Assembly (NCBI GenBank): GCA_030248135.1
Contig: JASANC010003007.1
Location: 1-64,000, forward strand
DNA from: Theristus sp. LFF4_11
Lineage: Eukaryota; Nematoda; Chromadorea; Monhysterida; Xyalidae
Direction of reading: 5' to 3'
DNA: 64,000 nucleotides
A program made the position numbers and the translations under genes. Positions 20,194 to 30,216 of the stretch are shown in pieces. The notes under the pieces were generated by a model, which did no database searches, was not told the origin of the DNA, and saw only the letters and a program-made list of their open reading frames with translations. Every line of letters starts with the position of its first letter. Positions within the stretch are counted from its first letter, which is position 1.

Positions 20194-21022
20194 CAGGGTG
20201 TTTCAGAAGTAGTGGGTAGGTGTTTGACGCGTCATTTCTCGAGTTGTGTTGAACTATATACAATGAAATTTTAGACAGTTGTTCTGGAAAGTTCAACTTA
20301 GGTTTGTGCAAAAGTTCAGGGAAAATCATTCATCCGCACATGAATGACAGAGCAAAACACAAAAAAATTCAAAAATGGACCAGAAAAAAAGTGTGTGTAA
20401 GATAATAGCAAACATCAAAAACAAACGACAACCGTCAACTCGATCAAATTTCTCAAAGTGTCCACCATGAGCGTCATTGCATCGCTGGCACCTATCCGTC
20501 ACGGCCAAAGCCGCCTTCTCGCGCATGCACGCTGGTTTCATTTGTATTCACAAATCTCAAGTCTACTCCAAATTAGGTTTTTTATTGAGTTTTTTGGGCA
20601 ATGGGCACAACTGAAGAGACCACCATTGCTCGGCGTCTTGTGCTTAGGTCGAAACGCCACTTGTTTGTTGGTTTTTTATTTGGTTAGATTTAGCACGTTC
20701 CAAAAGCCGGTAAATATGTAAAAAAACAAAAACAAACAAATCGGATTAAAAACATTTCGTATTCATGCATGCAACGATTTGGCCGCATACAAGCTAATGT
20801 TTCACCCAGTGCCAAACAAGAACCCCCAGTTGCGTGCTGAAATGAATGTTTTTGTGTGTTTTGCTCTGTCATTCGTGTGCAGGTTAATGAATTTCTCTGA
20901 AATTTCGCACAAATCTAAGCTGAACTTTTCTGAACAATTTTCTAAACTTTCATTTAATATGGTTCAACAGAACTCGAGAAATAACGCATTAAACACCTAC
21001 CCACTACTTCTGAAACACCCTG
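20194..21022. mobile_element. IS630/Tc1-type element, copy 1, deleted
   Basis: CAGGGTGTTTCAGAAGTAGT at the left is mirrored by ACTACTTCTGAAACACCCTG at the right, with TA on both sides. The arms share GTGGGTAGGTGTTTGACG and an ACTCGAGAAAT motif. A transposase C-terminal fragment survives on the minus strand. It lies between genes C and D. Confidence 0.85.
20455..20541 (-). pseudogene. Transposase C-terminal fragment
   Basis: Reads DRCQRCNDAHGGHFEKFD. The pattern RC..CI.A.GGHFE near a C-terminus is typical of transposases in CAGGG/TA-flanked Tc1-like elements. Only about 30 residues remain, and the catalytic DDE/D region is absent. Confidence 0.6.
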
Positions 21023-21307
21023 TAGATAACTCAACAGAAAAGAGAGTGAGGTAACCAAGAATAAAAAACAGCGTTGAAAACGGACACACAAAGTAAAAAA
21101 AGTGGGGAAAGTAATGCAAAAACAATCAAAGCGAACGTTGGCAAACGTTTTTTTTCGTTCAGATCACTATAAACACATATGTCTACTTTTTCTTGAGTTG
21201 GCATGGAAACTAATTCCATGTTGTCAATAATGCCGTTTGCTCTTTAAACTATCTTCAAAACGTTTCGACAGTATTTAAGCAAAAAACCACGGACAGTTCG
21301 CAAAAAA

Positions 21308-23583
21308 TTAGTGCATTGGCAGTCTCCGCCGCCGTGCCCAGTACATCGCGACAGCGGCGCCCACGACCACGAGCACAAACGACGAAAGCACGATTACCAA
21401 GATCACGGTGATCATTCCACTTTTTCCATCCAAAGAATCATTTGGCTGTAAATATTTTTAAAATTAGCATCCAAAGGCATCAATGGATTTTCTGGTTTGG
21501 AAAAGAGACCAACACATGAGAACATATGGCTATACATCTACACACTGGCAAACGCGTTTAGTACCGTATTACCTCTATTAAACCCCCCCCCCCAAAATTA
21601 AACCCCCCCAAAATAAACCCCCACCCCCTGGACAAGTTTTTAAATTATCCCCCCCCCCCCCAAATAATCCCTCATGGGGGATTATTGGAAACCTGTTTGA
21701 AACACATACCCAGCGAATTCAGTGGCTGGTTGCAGTGAAAATGATGAAATTGTGCTACCAAAAGCCCCAAATGAATGAGTTAATGGTAATTTCATTACAA
21801 AAGGCTGTAAAAGGAAATTTCTATGTAGAGTAGAAGTTTCTGCGACTTCCTTCCTGCCATGGAAGGTATTTTTGCCATTTTGCCCACCCCTAAAAATGGT
21901 TTCCAAATAATCCCCCCCAAAATAAACCCCCCCAAAATAAACCCCCACCCCCAGAAGTCGCTGAAGAAATAAACCCCCATGGGGGTTTATTAGAGGTAAT
22001 ACGGTATGTTCAGTTCACTGGTCGGCTTAGTTTTCAATTGTTTGGTGCATTAGTGTACAACTTTTTTACGGTATTTTTACCGGCATGTTTCGTTTTTTAT
22101 GCGATGATGTGGTTAGCGCATTTGTTGACGTCATTGTGGTCGTGGAGCTTGTGTAGGTTATGGTGGTAGTTGCTGTTGTTGTGATGGATGTATTTGTCGT
22201 TGGTGTGCTAGTTATTGTGACTGTGGTTGTGGTGGTTGCAGTGGTTTTGGTCATTGTCGTTGTAGTGGTGGTTGTGGTTGAAGTGGTTGTAATTGAAGGG
22301 GTTGTCAAAACTGCATGCAATTGAATGATAGAAAAACAAGGGTTGAACATTTGGCACTTGCATATCCATTCAGGAAAAATCTGGAAAGTTCTTTTTAATC
22401 TGAATCTGAATTCTAAACGTTCGGAGTGGGACTTCTCACTCGTTGTTTCCGGCGGCATTTTGATCTCGCAAAGTGCGTGGTTTTTCTCGTTGCAGCTCTC
22501 GATGGTTATCTTCCCATGGACACTGTTTGGTTTCGGGTAAAAAGGATAAAACCGGCCACAGTTTCTGTCGGACTGAAACGTGCTTAAGGTTTTGAACTCG
22601 GACGGGGTTGTTGCATTGATGGTGCCGTTGTTTGTCCAGCCGATCCATGCCACGTGATTGCCATCATCATAAAGACCAATATAAACACTCTGAGAGTAGG
22701 TACACAAGATGACAGAAGTTTGGGTTTACGTAGACTAGCTTTCTGATGGCAAAAACAAAAAATATCATACGAACGACAGGGCTGAGAAAAAGTGCTTCAG
22801 TAGTTACGTAAGTAATGAAATTACAATGTGTAGCAGCAGCCCTAACTTGGGGGAAGGAGTTGATTACTATCATAAAATCACGTTCAGCATTCAAAACTGC
22901 TTTTACATTTTTGAGAACATTTCTTTTTTGCACATTGCAATAAGGCAGCGACTTCAAATGTAAATTTCATTAACTGAAGCCATTTTGAAATGAATTTTCA
23001 CCAATTTCAGAATTGTTGATTGACTCACATCTTCGTGTGGCACCAATCTTTTTATAAAATTTAACGTCGCAAAATCCGTCAACCAAACCAGGTGTCCTCT
23101 GCTAGTTTCTGCTTTTAATTGTTCACACTGAAAAAAAACACCGGGAGTCAATAAACGTCCTACACAAAATATGAAAAAATAGAAAGTTTACCAACAATTA
23201 GTTTTGAAGTCAGCCAGTCGTTTTTCTCTTTGGTTATATAGTAGCAGAAGTCTTGGTCTTGCACGGATCTCTCAGCTACGGAAGACAGCTGCGATGGTAT
23301 TGGTGCGGTAAGAAAGCACCGAATGCCCCAAGTTGCTGCAGGTTTGTAGAGTTTTGTAAGGGTAAAGTCATTCAGTCACTCACTCCCCAAACTATTCACA
23401 ATTAAAACTAAAAGCGGCTTTCATAAAGCAGTGCTTAGTCGACGCGTAGCTATAGCTGCGTGTCACTGACTATTGCTTAATGAATCCCGTTTAAAACAAC
23501 TGACTTTTTGTCACTTGAGCGTCAGCAAAATGCACGGACTGAAACAAAACCAGCATCAGCAAGACAACTAACCAGAATGACAT
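21308..23583 (-). CDS. Gene D: CTLD membrane receptor with Thr-rich stalk
   Basis: Exons (minus): 23583-23505 signal peptide (MSFWLVVLLMLVLFQSVHFA), 23335-23196 CTLD a, 23127-23029 CTLD b, 22689-22440 CTLD c, 22310-22081 stalk, 21445-21308 membrane exon. Phases 1,0,0,1,0; 311 residues, all in frame. CTLD landmarks are CFLTAP, FCYY, DWLTSKLI, CEQLKAE, GHLVWL, VYIGLYDD, WIGWTNNG, NCGRF, ESCNEKNHALCEI. The Ca-binding EPN/QPD and WND motifs are absent, so classical sugar binding is not expected. The stalk is nearly pure Thr with Ser/Ile/Ala (mucin-like). The membrane exon reads GMITVILVIVLSSFVLVVVG and ends YWARRRRLPMH, a basic tail without Tyr signalling motifs. NNGT and NATT are glycosylation sites. 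The last intron carries a C-rich MITE. Confidence 0.92.
21563..22006. mobile_element. C-rich MITE (TACCGTATTACC ends), copy 1
   Basis: Ends ACCGTATTACCTCTATTAAA and its mirror TTTATTAGAGGTAATACGGT. The flanks carry runs such as AAACCCCCACCCCC around a ~200-base unique core with AAACCTGTTTGAAACACATA. The same core, ends and C/G runs occur at 38990-39448. It lies in the gene D intron between stalk and membrane exons. Confidence 0.8.
23407..23492. mobile_element. Short hairpin MITE, copy 2
   Basis: Similar in size and arrangement to 15047-15135 (TTTCATAAAGCAGTGCTTAG ... GACTATTGCTTAATGAATCC), and likewise inside an intron, between the signal-peptide and CTLD a exons of gene D. Confidence 0.6.
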
Positions 23584-23979
23584 CTTTGGGAACGTTGGAT
23601 TCAGAGGGAAAAAAATCTGAATGGGATTGTGATGACAACAGTAAACAAAGTTTCTGTGCCTGCCTACCGGAGATGGTTGAAAAAAGGTTCGGATTGAATG
23701 AAACCGCAGATTGGGACGATTCGAATAAAAATTGATTGTGGAAGTTCTTACACAATTTTACAGTATTTTTACACAGTGTTTACACGTGAGTGAGAGCTTT
23801 TTTTGCTTTCTTTACTAAATTTTACCATCCCATTATACAACGGCCCACAGTAGAATGCAAAAGGCGGCGGTTGAAAAAACAAATAAAAACCCAGCATCTT
23901 AAGTAATCAACCAAAGCGGCTTTTGAAAACGCTCTTTTCGCTAATTTGTTGGCTTGTATATTGTAAATTGTCGAAAGTT

Positions 23980-24186
23980 TCACGTTGCTCTTTGTTTTCT
24001 GACGTGTTCTTGCCGAAGATACTTTCTCATCAACAAGCGATGCTGCTTCTGACGCATTCTGTTGCGGTAACGGCGGTATGAGTAGACGGCCACTACGACG
24101 ACCACGACCAGGAGCACGAACGACAAAAGCACAATCACCAAGACCAACGTGATTGTTACATTTTTGCCCGTCGAAGCATTCGGCGC
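23980..24186 (-). CDS. Membrane/basic-tail exon of relic gene E (possible 3' exon of gene F)
   Basis: A 68-codon terminal exon after TTAAACCACAG. It has PNASTGKN, a ~25-residue hydrophobic helix (TLVLVIVLLSFVLLVVVVVV), then YSYRRYRNRMRQKQHRLLMR and a tail ending RKQRAT. It is nearly identical to the gene G membrane exon (30217-30423) and enters in phase 0. The stalk exon that should precede it survives only as a fragment at 24886-24928 without a donor. Gene F upstream on the same strand has a phase-0 stalk donor and no intact membrane exon of its own, so E's exon could serve F: lengths then sum to 378 residues in frame. Whether F uses it is inference. Confidence 0.7.
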   Translation of the reverse strand, partial: APNASTGKNVTITLVLVIVLLSFVLLVVVVVVAVYSYRRYRNRMRQKQHRLLMRKYLRQEHVRKQRAT

Positions 24187-24885
24187 CTGTGGTTTAAAAA
24201 TAATGATTGAAGAAGGCACAGACACGTCCGGATTTTGAAGAGAGACTTGAGAAGAGGAAGAATATACGTGTAGTGGCTTTCCAGAACAAGAATTTCATGT
24301 CAACTGTACAGAATGTGCCGTCCCAATGTTGAATAACACTGGCGGAAAATTTTCTGATTTCAAAAGTTTCAGCATTGAAAAAGACAATTGCATTTTAAAA
24401 AATTGCCCTGAGCGTTACGTGTAGTTTGTTTGTTTGTTTGTTTGTTTGTCTTGTTTGTCTTGTTTGTCTCGACAAAATATGCAAAAAACGCTGTCTCGTG
24501 TCGATCAATTGAGTCTCGAAACAACACCAATTACGTGTCATTTAACGTGATCGAATAAATGACGAAAAAAACCCACTCCTGAATCTGACGCGTTTATGGT
24601 CATGTTTACCAAAGGGTCGTGTTAGGTTTCTGCGTTGGCGACAACTGAGAACGCCTTATGTTCCACAAATTACTCAACAAATTGTTAAGCTACCACCAGT
24701 AGTAACTCAATAACAACAACAGCTCAGCAAATATAGCATTTTGCAGTTTTGTTGGGCTACCACTAGTAAATGGGCTGAAAATTTAACGCAAAAAGGGAAA
24801 AAAAAACTTTATTTTATTGAGTGAGACACTACAGATATAGCACAACAGCTTGTTAAGTGTTTTGTTCAGAAGGCGCTTTGTTGTT

Positions 24886-24928
24886 ATAAAATTATTGTTG
24901 TTGTGGTGATAGTGGTGGTGGTTGCTTT
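24886..24928 (-). pseudogene. Truncated stalk-exon remnant of relic gene E
   Basis: The sequence matches the middle of gene G's Thr-rich stalk (about 31137-31185) and follows a block matching G's intron. The 3' half of the exon, including the donor, is deleted. The homology changes at 24927 to the inverted cassette. Confidence 0.65.
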
Positions 24929-25560
24929 CAGTAAATTCCAGTAAAAAATTTTATACTGTCATAATGTCGTTTCGTAACGAGCCTAATGACAAGTTAATTG
25001 TGACGATTTGTAACACGCATATGCAGTCACGGTTGATGCCACATCAAATATTCATGCGCGAAGTTTTCTCTGTGCCATCAGCTATATTTCAACTTGATCT
25101 GCCGTCGACTGTTGAAACCCTCAAAAACTAGACTTCGTCTCAGCGTTTTTTTAGTAATTTTCTTGCAAAATTAAATTCGATCATCGTCTCATTAAAATTA
25201 AAATTAAATTTTTTTCAGACATCGAGTGCTTCCACCGGCAAGAATGTGATGATCGTCGTGATCTTGGTAATCGTGCTTACGTCGTTCGTGCTCGTGGTCG
25301 TGGGCGCTGCTGTCGCGATGTACTGGGCACGCCGGCGGAGACGGCGACTCAACAGCGACTTTTGATTCTGTGATTTTTTATGTGCGACATAGTCTGAAGA
25401 CGGTGCACTCTGTCATTATCTTTTATTTTGGATGCGGGACTCGATGCGTTTGCACACGGGTTTACGAAAATGTTTCACGGAATTCAAAATTAGGTTACGG
25501 TAGACGCTTTAGGTGTGTGTGGTGATGTTTTAGGCGTTTGGTTCGGTTGTGCCTCGGTGC
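24927..25560 (+). repeat. Inverted receptor 3' cassette (stalk end, intron, membrane exon, 3' flank)
   Basis: On the plus strand this block reads a stalk-exon end with donor (AATTCCA then GTAAAA), an intron of about 280 bases, the membrane exon 25219-25365 and its 3' flank. The same parts lie on the minus strand in gene H (47820-47590 and 40902-40430), so the block is inverted relative to the genes around it. Its intron portion is also present in opposite orientation at 27087-27260. Confidence 0.85.
25219..25365 (+). CDS. Orphan membrane exon in inverted orientation
   Basis: A 48-codon terminal exon after a strong acceptor (AAATTTTTTTCAG). SSASTGKN precedes a helix (MIVVILVIVLTSFVLVVVG) and YWARRRRRLNSDF ends it. 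The encoded protein is identical to gene H's membrane exon (40662-40808), but it lies on the opposite strand from every nearby lectin gene. No plus-strand CTLD exon lies upstream within 15 kb, so it is silent in this arrangement unless a new transcript uses it. Confidence 0.75.
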   Translation, partial: TSSASTGKNVMIVVILVIVLTSFVLVVVGAAVAMYWARRRRRRLNSDF

Positions 25561-25566
25561 TTTTCC

Positions 25567-26035
25567 TAATGATCTCCATGCACAGTTCGGAGCGGCTGTT
25601 TAAAAAACGCTTATGGCTATTATCTTTAGTTATTCTGTTTTTCTTATGGCTATTATGGCTTGTTGGCTTGCATATTCTTGAAAGTTTCTTAATTCCCTTG
25701 GATTGCTGACGTGTTAATGAAATATACGGTCCATCTTAATTATATATACAACCAGCTGATTGTACATGCACATGCAGCTATGGATGCATTCTGTGCAGGC
25801 ATTGCTGTGGAGGCGGAGATTGCCTACCCAGAATGCATGCATCAACTGCGTTTGTGTGCAGCCAGTCAATCAGCAAGTTGTAAATATTATCCAGATGGAC
25901 GGTATGTAAAATCAAGGCGTGATGTAAAAACGTTAGTAAAAATTAAGGCAGTAAAAAAATAGAAAATGAGAGTAATGCTTCCAGTAGTGTCAATCAGTAA
26001 ATAATAAAAACTCCATCGACAAAAAATGAAACGTA
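25567..26035. repeat. Duplicated spacer segment, copy of 39755-40252
   Basis: A direct near-identical copy (GATCTCCATGCACAGTTCGG, GGCGGAGATTGCCTACCC and onward). It contains the hairpin MITE 25729-25910. It keeps the orientation of its partner although the adjoining membrane-exon cassette is flipped, which places an inversion breakpoint near 25560. Confidence 0.85.
25729..25910. mobile_element. Hairpin MITE (CAGCTGATTG family)
   Basis: GTCCATCT...CAACCAGCTGATTG is mirrored by CAATCAGCAAGTTG...AGATGGAC. The core GGCATTGCTGTGGAGGCGGA is shared with 39939-40125, 55417-55555 and (as its complement) 3901-4033. Confidence 0.75.
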
Positions 26036-26076
26036 GGTATGATATATTTATTTAAAGCTGTCCTACTGAAATGACG

Positions 26077-26211
26077 TCATGTGCCGTCAAACATGCGCTT
26101 GCCGTTCACAGTAAACCAGACTTTCCGTTTAGTCAATTTCTTCCCGTAAATGGTGAATGTCGAGTCAGTCACATCAAACTGACATTTTAGTGCCTGCACT
26201 TCGACAAACAG
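26077..26211 (-). other. Coding-looking 44-codon fragment of unknown origin
   Basis: The frame reads LFVEVQALKCQFDVTDSTF and then FTIYGKKLTKRKVWFTVNGK, ending RMFDGT and TGA. Its balanced composition and alternating hydrophobic/charged pattern look protein-like. It overlaps the tail of gene F's disrupted last exon in another frame. I do not recognise the family; it may be a captured exon end. Confidence 0.3.
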
Positions 26212-26269
26212 GCATTTTTAAAGCAAATGACGTCTGAATGTCTGAAAGTCTGAAGCAAGCACTCGATCT
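26174..26269 (-). CDS. Gene F last exon, membrane segment lost (possible soluble end)
   Basis: After the same intron end as gene H (ATCATTTTTTTAG) the exon begins RSSAC, matching TSSAS of intact membrane exons for about five codons. It then diverges and stops after 31 codons without any hydrophobic helix. Entry phase 0 suits the F stalk donor, and the total would be 341 residues in frame. If used, gene F would make a secreted lectin instead of a membrane receptor. Confidence 0.5.
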   Translation of the reverse strand, partial: RSSACFRLSDIQTSFALKMPVCRSAGTKMSV

Positions 26270-26404
26270 CTAAAAAAATGATCGTTTCGAGAAGGCATAG
26301 CTGGGCGGATTCTGAGGAGAGACTAACGATTATGAATGGGACGATGATGGAATTTAATGAATTTTGCAGGAAAATTACTAAAAACCGCTGAGACGAAGTC
26401 TAGT

Positions 26405-27087
26405 TTTTATACGCTGATTCCAACGTGCACAATAAGCTTGGTAATTGTGTCTTTCTTGGACAAACAATCCGTTTTGCCAGAATCTGCACGGAGTTGAACG
26501 ACTTCGTGCGGGAAGTTCGCGTTCTTTTGAGAACCTTGGTTCAAAACGGCTTTCAAAAACCGTCGTTATCCATAACCTTTCACAGGTTGCTCCATCGCCA
26601 TCATGAACTCCTGCATCACTTTGAAATATATTATCGTTACAGGAAGACCGCGTGCACAAAAGTTTCACGCGTTGGGGAAAAGCCGGACACCAAACCAGAC
26701 GCATGACGTCATCCGACGTCTTTCGTCAGCTACCGTAACCCAATTTTGAATTCCCGGTTTGAAGTTTCCCCCCGGGGGAAGGAAGAGAGGGAAAAAGATA
26801 ATATACAATCAAGCACTTTGTGACTTTGCATAAAAGAATATTTGACTATCATTAATTTGCTAATTTTGACTAGTGCCATTTATATTTTAAAAACGTGGAC
26901 AACAAGGTTTGATCGATATTGTACTGTTTTGTTCATTTTATTTTCATTGACTAAGCCCATTACTCAAGCTTTTATGACTCAACTGGTTCAAGAGGGGCAC
27001 ATCACTGATGAGGCCACCCCTCTTCTGCATATGATGTTGGCCAGGCCGAAATGCAGAGAACCACCATACAAATTGGTTGATTTGAGG
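26405..27087. repeat. Insertion in the gene F last intron, including repeat R copy 2 (26891-27085)
   Basis: Relative to gene H's intron, about 680 bases are inserted at the point where TTTTTGAGGGTTTCAACA follows GACGAAGTCTAG. The right part is repeat R (structured core 26985-27062). The left part has an interrupted minus-strand frame with VMQEFMMAMEQPVKGYG, then a stop, then RRFLKAVLNQGSQKN, which may be a captured exon. Confidence 0.6.
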
Positions 27088-27260
27088 GTTTCAACAGTCG
27101 ACGGCAGACCAAGATGAAATATGGCTGATGGCAGAGAGAAAACTTCGCGCATGAATATTTGATATGGCATCAACCGTGACTGCATATGCGTGTCACAAAT
27201 CATCACAATTGACTTGTCATCAGGATCGTTACGACATTACGACAGTGTGAAATTTTTTAC

Positions 27261-29561
27261 TGGAATTTTTTGCTGTTCTTTAGATAATGCCGATGTGGTT
27301 TCCGCGTTTGTTGTAGAAGTGGCCATTGCAGCGGTAGATGTTGTGAAAGTTGCGGTGGTTGTGGTGGTTGCTGCGGTGGTTGTCTTGGTTATGGTGGTTG
27401 TGGTGGTTTTGGTGAGTGTGTTGCTTGCAGTGTTTATGGTAGTCACGGTGGTTGTAGTGGTTGTGGTTGTGGTTGTGGTTGTGGTTGTGGTTGTGGTTGT
27501 GTTTGTGTTTGTGGAAGCTGAACATCATTAAAACTAAATTAAACAAAACGTTGTTTCGTACGTTTCAAACGTTGAATAAAAACTACCATCGGAATGTGTC
27601 TTCACCTATTGTCGTTTTGCGAATCGACAGCCTGATCTCGCAAATTGCTCGTTTCACTTCAGTGCAGTTCTCCATGGTTATTGTGTGCGGTGCGGATTTA
27701 TTAGGATCATCGGGGTCACGGAAGTGAAAACGGCCACAATTTTTCCCGGACTCCGTCGTGAAATTAGGGAATTTAAGATTGGCGGGTATTGTAGCGTAGC
27801 TACTGCCATCGTTTGACCAGTCGGTCCAGAAGAAACCCTCATTCGCGATATGGTAAATGCCAATATGAACACTCTGTGGTTAAAAAAGAAACAACGTTGG
27901 TTCATGATAATATAACAAGTATCGTGTAGTTTTTTGTTATGAAAACATAAAAAATGACGGATGACCGGGCCAGAGAGAACTTGACGGAGAAATAGCCAGT
28001 TCTGAAGGTTTGGCTCAGACCGGAGGCTTTGATCAGACTGTGCTTGAATTCGTTTTCCCTGCGTTCTGGGTGCTTTTCGCATATTAGGCTAATACCGTAA
28101 CTCACAGCAACGTGTGGCGCCGTTTCTATCAATGATTTACTCACACCACTGGGGTGCCAAGACAAGTGTCCTCTGCTGTTATTTGCCTGCAGTTGTTCGC
28201 ACTGAAAAGGATCCGGCGCAATAACAAAAAAAACACTTTCAACACAAAATCTAAAAAAAAACCAAAAAAACATAGGCTCACTAACAATCAGTTTGGACGT
28301 CTCCCAGTCGTAGTTTTCATTGGTTAGGTAGAAGCAGTAGACTTTGTCGTTTATGACATTCTCAATTAAAAACTGCATTGGCGGTGTTGGTGAGGAAAGA
28401 ACGCATTCTAAACAATAATGAGCGGCAATAAATTCGAGGCAAAATAAAGATGATAGAAAGCACAAAACGAATTAAATAAAAGACCAAATGGTTTCTGGAA
28501 ACCACCATTCAAGTAATGTTTAGTGTGCCATCCAAAGATGTTGAGATTTTTAAGGGCACACGCGATCTCAAACCATGAATTTACTTAGTTTTCTTTCTGG
28601 ACCTTTTCCACTCAAAAATGCGGTGGGGTGCTTGGAAACTGAGGAACAATAATAACGCTCAGAAAAATATCCACGGACATGATGCAACACACAAGGACAC
28701 AACTGAGTGTCCCAACAAGTTCAAGGAACGAGAGTCTTATATGCTCACCAACAGGTTGATGGCGCAGTTCCATAACGTGCACAACTCCTCTTGACAACCT
28801 CACCACCGCATCATCACCAACTGCGCGTTTCTCCAATGAGTCGCTTGCGAGTACTGTGAAATTGGTGTTTTTTTGGAATGTCAGGTTTTGATAGAGTGAT
28901 TATTTTTGCCGTAAAGTCTTGCATAATACATAAGACTTCTCCCGTTTATGAGACCTCCCCTAAAAAACGAGCAGAATGTCACTGGGAGAACGAATTTTTT
29001 TGATTTGATCAAAGTCCCACATCCCGTTTATAAGGTCGAACTTCTTTATACCCCTAAGCTCTTTTTTGTTTTGCTGAAGTGCGTTGAAACCCAAACAGGT
29101 CTGACAGCCGAAAAAGTGGCAGAAAACGCGCAAAAACGTTATTTTGAAAGTCAGAGCGACGTCGTTGGAGAAGATCGATCCAGAAGGGACGTCGTCGTCG
29201 CGTTTAATACACATGGAGATGATGCCACAGAAAAATTGGAATAAACTGAGGACAATTATTTGAGCAGCAAATCACAACTCATGTGCACTGGGAAAAGTTG
29301 ACAAATTCACAACTGAAACGATAAAGTGGAAAGCTGAACATATAAACATTGAATCCTGTTAAGTTCTGAAGAGAAAAAGTTTTTACTGAAAAAAACGACA
29401 AACTTTTCAATCGTTTCCTAATCTTTGTTTTACAAAACTTCCTCCCGCTTATAGGGAAAACCAAACAAAAACAGCCAACTTTTTTGCACGTGATTTTCAG
29501 TTGGACGCAGAGGCAGAAGCGAAACCAGGATGAGCACAGTTGAAAAACAGAAGGGCATCAT
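27261..29561 (-). CDS. Gene F: CTLD receptor, 3' end rearranged
   Basis: Exons (minus): 29561-29480 signal peptide (MMPFCFSTVLILVSLLPL), 28853-28749 N-terminal exon (LEKRAVGDDAVVRLSRG...), 28407-28286 CTLD a, 28201-28106 CTLD b, 27873-27606 CTLD c, 27517-27261 Thr-rich stalk. Phases 1,1,0,0,1,0. Landmarks are CVLSSPTPP, YCFYLTNENYDWETSKLI, CEQLQANNSRGHLSWHPS, VHIGIYH, WTDWSNDG, NCGRF and MENCTEVKRAICEI. No Ca-type sugar motif is present. The locus is a direct duplicate of gene H (47814-50100), but its own membrane exon is broken (26174-26269). Possible 3' ends are that truncated exon (soluble) or relic E's membrane exon at 24186-23980. A downstream plus-strand membrane exon faces the wrong way. 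Confidence 0.85.
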
Positions 29562-30216
29562 GGGGAAATCTGGATCGCTCGAAAAAACAAAGTGAGAACG
29601 GGATGATGATGACAGCAATGGACAAAATTTTTGTACGTTTTCCTGACCTCAGTTGAATGGAAATGTTTCGATCGAGACCACAACAATGTGAATATTTTTT
29701 CTGCTGCTTGGTGTTACCTGTCATTGGGGCTGCATTAATTTAAACAGTAAACAAAGTTTCTGTGCCTGCCTAGCGGAGATGGTTGAAAAAAGGTTCGGAT
29801 TGAATGAACCGCAGATTGGGACGATTCGAATAAAAAATGATTGTGGAAGAGCAATTACTGGGAAACAGCATTTATTTTTACACAGTGTTTACACGTGAGT
29901 GAGAGCTTTTTTGCTTTCTTTACTAAATTTTACTATCCCATTATACAACGGTCCACAGTAGAATGCAAAAGGCGGCGCTTGAAAAAATAAATAAAAAACC
30001 AGCATCTTAAGTAATCAACTACACTACGTCGCTGCATATGAAACTACAACAAAATGGCACCGGTGTACACGACATTGAAATTAAAAGACGATTCACACAA
30101 ATGGAAACACATAACAAGCATGCACGCAGGTGTATGATATGCACCGTCCGAAGCGGTTTTTGAAAACGCTCTTTTCGCTAATTTGTTGGCTTGTATATTG
30201 TAAATTGTCGAAAGTT

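Noticed and set aside
27461..27546. His/Asn-rich and WLWLWL-type ORFs over the stalk exons
   Set aside because: Other frames of the Thr-rich stalk exons of F and H; the Thr frame is the one joined by matching splice phases.
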